Assembly: GCF_002264395.1 (NCBI RefSeq)
Contig: NZ_NFVA01000001.1
Span: 62,001-126,000 of the forward strand
Direction: 5' to 3'
From: Paenibacillus sp. VTT E-133291
Lineage (GTDB): Bacteria > Bacillota > Bacilli > Paenibacillales > Paenibacillaceae
DNA length: 64,000 nt
Under the pieces are notes generated by a model that was not told the origin of the DNA, made no database searches, and was given only the letters and a program-made list of their open reading frames with translations. Positions 62,735 through 64,000 of the stretch are shown in pieces; position 1 is the stretch's first letter; every line of letters starts with the position of its first letter. The translations under genes were made by a program, and so were the position numbers.

Positions 62735-64000
62735 ATGAATCAGAGAGAGACTATTAAAACTAAAAGCCATCATACCATTTCTTACGTAAGCAATAAGGGC
62801 GGTCCAACCTTGGGTTATTCCCCTGAATCTGGAGTGCAGATTCTCCAGCAGGACGGACTGTTCTTCAAAGATTTAAATCGTAATGGCAAGCTGGATAAAT
62901 ATGAGGACTGGCGATTGACGCCACAAGAGCGGGCTGAAGATTTGGCTTCACAGATGAGTATTGAACAAATTGCTGGACTCATGTTGTATAGTCGTCATCA
63001 ATCCATCCCAGCAGTTAGCAGCAGCTGGTTCTCAGGAACGTATAACGGTAAATCCTATGAGGAGAGCGGAGCCAAGCCATGGGAGCTTACCGATGAACAG
63101 CTGGCATTTCTGGCACAGGACCATCTAAGACATATTCTGGTGACCACCGTGGAAACTCCGGAAATTGCCGCCCTGTGGAACAACCAGGTACAAGCATTTG
63201 CAGAAGGAAGCGGTCTAGGGATTCCAGCCAACAACAGCTCCGATCCTCGCCATGGCTCAGATTCTAGTTCGGAGTTTAATGCTGGAGCTGGTGGACAAAT
63301 CTCCATGTGGCCGGAGACGCTGGGTCTTGCGGCTACCTTCGATCCGAAGATCACTTATCAGTTCGGGCAAGTTGCCTCGCGTGAGTATCGCGCACTGGGT
63401 CTAGGTACGGCGCTATCGCCGCAAATAGATATAGCTACAGATCCGCGATGGTTTCGCTTTAACGGCACATTTGGTGAGGATTCTAAGTTGTCTGCTGACA
63501 TGGCAAGAGCCTATGTCGACGGCTTCCAGAGCTCGGAAGATGAGCGGGAGATTCACGAAGGCTGGGGATATGATAGTGTGAACGCTATGGTAAAACATTG
63601 GCCTGGCGGTGGTTCCGGGGAAGGCGGAAGGGATGCGCATTATGCTTGCGGCAAGTATGCCGTCTATCCGGGCGGTAACTTTGAAGAACATCTTATTCCT
63701 TTTACAGAAGGAGCTTTTAAGCTGGATGGCCCAACCAAGCAGTCTTCAGCTGTCATGCCATATTACACAATTTCTACAGATCAAGATCAGTTGAACGGGG
63801 AGAATGTCGGAAATTCTTATAATTCCTATCTTATTACCGATCTGCTTCGGGAAAAATACGGTTACGATGGTGTTGTGTGCACAGATTGGCTCATTACAGC
63901 AGACGAATCAGATAGTAAGGATTCCTTTCTCAGTGGTAAACCTTGGGGAGTGGAGGGTATGTCCGTCGCAGAACGGCATTACAAGCTCTTGATGGCAGGC
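62735..64000 (+). CDS. Glycoside hydrolase family 3 enzyme (3' truncated by window end)
   Basis: The frame opens at ATG 62735 after GGAGGG and runs off the window (422 codons seen). N-terminal residues contain a calcium-loop-like segment FKDLNRNGKLDKYEDW (~49-64). The GH3 barrel follows, with ISMWPETLGLAATFDP (~188-203), KHWPGGGSGEGGRD (~287-300) and nucleophile D384 in VVCTDW. No signal peptide, so probably intracellular. Unlike the GH3 at 41686 the catalytic barrel comes first. Cotranscribed with the MFS transporter (36 bp gap), it would hydrolyse the imported glycoside. Confidence 0.92.
   Translation, partial: MNQRETIKTKSHHTISYVSNKGGPTLGYSPESGVQILQQDGLFFKDLNRNGKLDKYEDWRLTPQERAEDLASQMSIEQIAGLMLYSRHQSIPAVSSSWFSGTYNGKSYEESGAKPWELTDEQLAFLAQDHLRHILVTTVETPEIAALWNNQVQAFAEGSGLGIPANNSSDPRHGSDSSSEFNAGAGGQISMWPETLGLAATFDPKITYQFGQVASREYRALGLGTALSPQIDIATDPRWFRFNGTFGEDSKLSADMARAYVDGFQSSEDEREIHEGWGYDSVNAMVKHWPGGGSGEGGRDAHYACGKYAVYPGGNFEEHLIPFTEGAFKLDGPTKQSSAVMPYYTISTDQDQLNGENVGNSYNSYLITDLLREKYGYDGVVCTDWLITADESDSKDSFLSGKPWGVEGMSVAERHYKLLMAG

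Overview
The window looks like chromosomal DNA of a Paenibacillus-type, low-to-moderate GC, spore-forming Firmicute. The signs are AGGAGG ribosome binding sites with frequent TTG/GTG starts, YesN/YesM-type two-component systems, CUT1 sugar importers without their own ATPase, SLH-anchored surface enzymes, a SpoVB homologue and a sporulenol-type terpene cyclase. I saw no rRNA, tRNA, IS element, phage or CRISPR array. Genus is inferred from gene content only.

Layout. 1-6.3 kb: the end of an operon with two MalF/MalG-type permeases, an HlyD-like adaptor, a GC-rich solute-binding lipoprotein and a large secreted protein of unknown function. 6.4-18.9 kb: mostly single housekeeping or stress genes: NhaC antiporter, Eis-like acetyltransferase, coiled-coil protein, endonuclease IV, membrane XRE regulator, M23 lipoprotein, OmpR/HK two-component system, QorB-like reductase with a palindrome in its promoter, CueP-like metal protein, creatininase-family protein and DinB protein. 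19.0-20.7 kb: an Lsa-type ABC-F ribosomal protection gene behind a leader with a candidate short peptide and mutually exclusive hairpins.

20.9-44.5 kb is a carbohydrate-utilisation region: YesN-type regulator, GH38 alpha-mannosidase on the other strand, YesM-type kinase, an LplB/LplC/LipO-like importer, a 1,990-residue double pectate-lyase-fold SLH protein, RspA/ManD-like dehydratase, sugar SDR, GH43 and a domain-inverted GH3. The likely scheme is surface depolymerisation, import of oligosaccharides, cytoplasmic hydrolysis by GH38/GH43/GH3, and uronate or aldonate-type metabolism by RspA and the SDR. 58.7-64.0 kb holds a second glycan locus: an AraC-GH39 fusion, an MFS transporter with a candidate cre site, and a GH3 gene cut by the window end.

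Between these lie SpoVB, an ECF sigma/anti-sigma pair, a duplicated-repeat secreted protein, squalene-hopene/sporulenol cyclase, OsmC, and a drug-efflux-like operon (His-rich protein, nitroreductase, heterodimeric ABC exporter) behind a promoter with four GTATAC boxes. Five decayed loci sit between 40.9 and 53.9 kb: ArsR-rhodanese, an AraC fragment, DinB, a formylglycine-generating-enzyme-like gene and a small secreted protein. Several have single-base changes in short homopolymers, so they are either real pseudogenes or base-calling errors.

The items I consider most worth following up are the ABC-F leader, the sugar-permease/HlyD operon with its compositionally foreign binding protein, the GTATAC-controlled efflux operon with its His-rich first gene, and the AraC-GH39 fusion.
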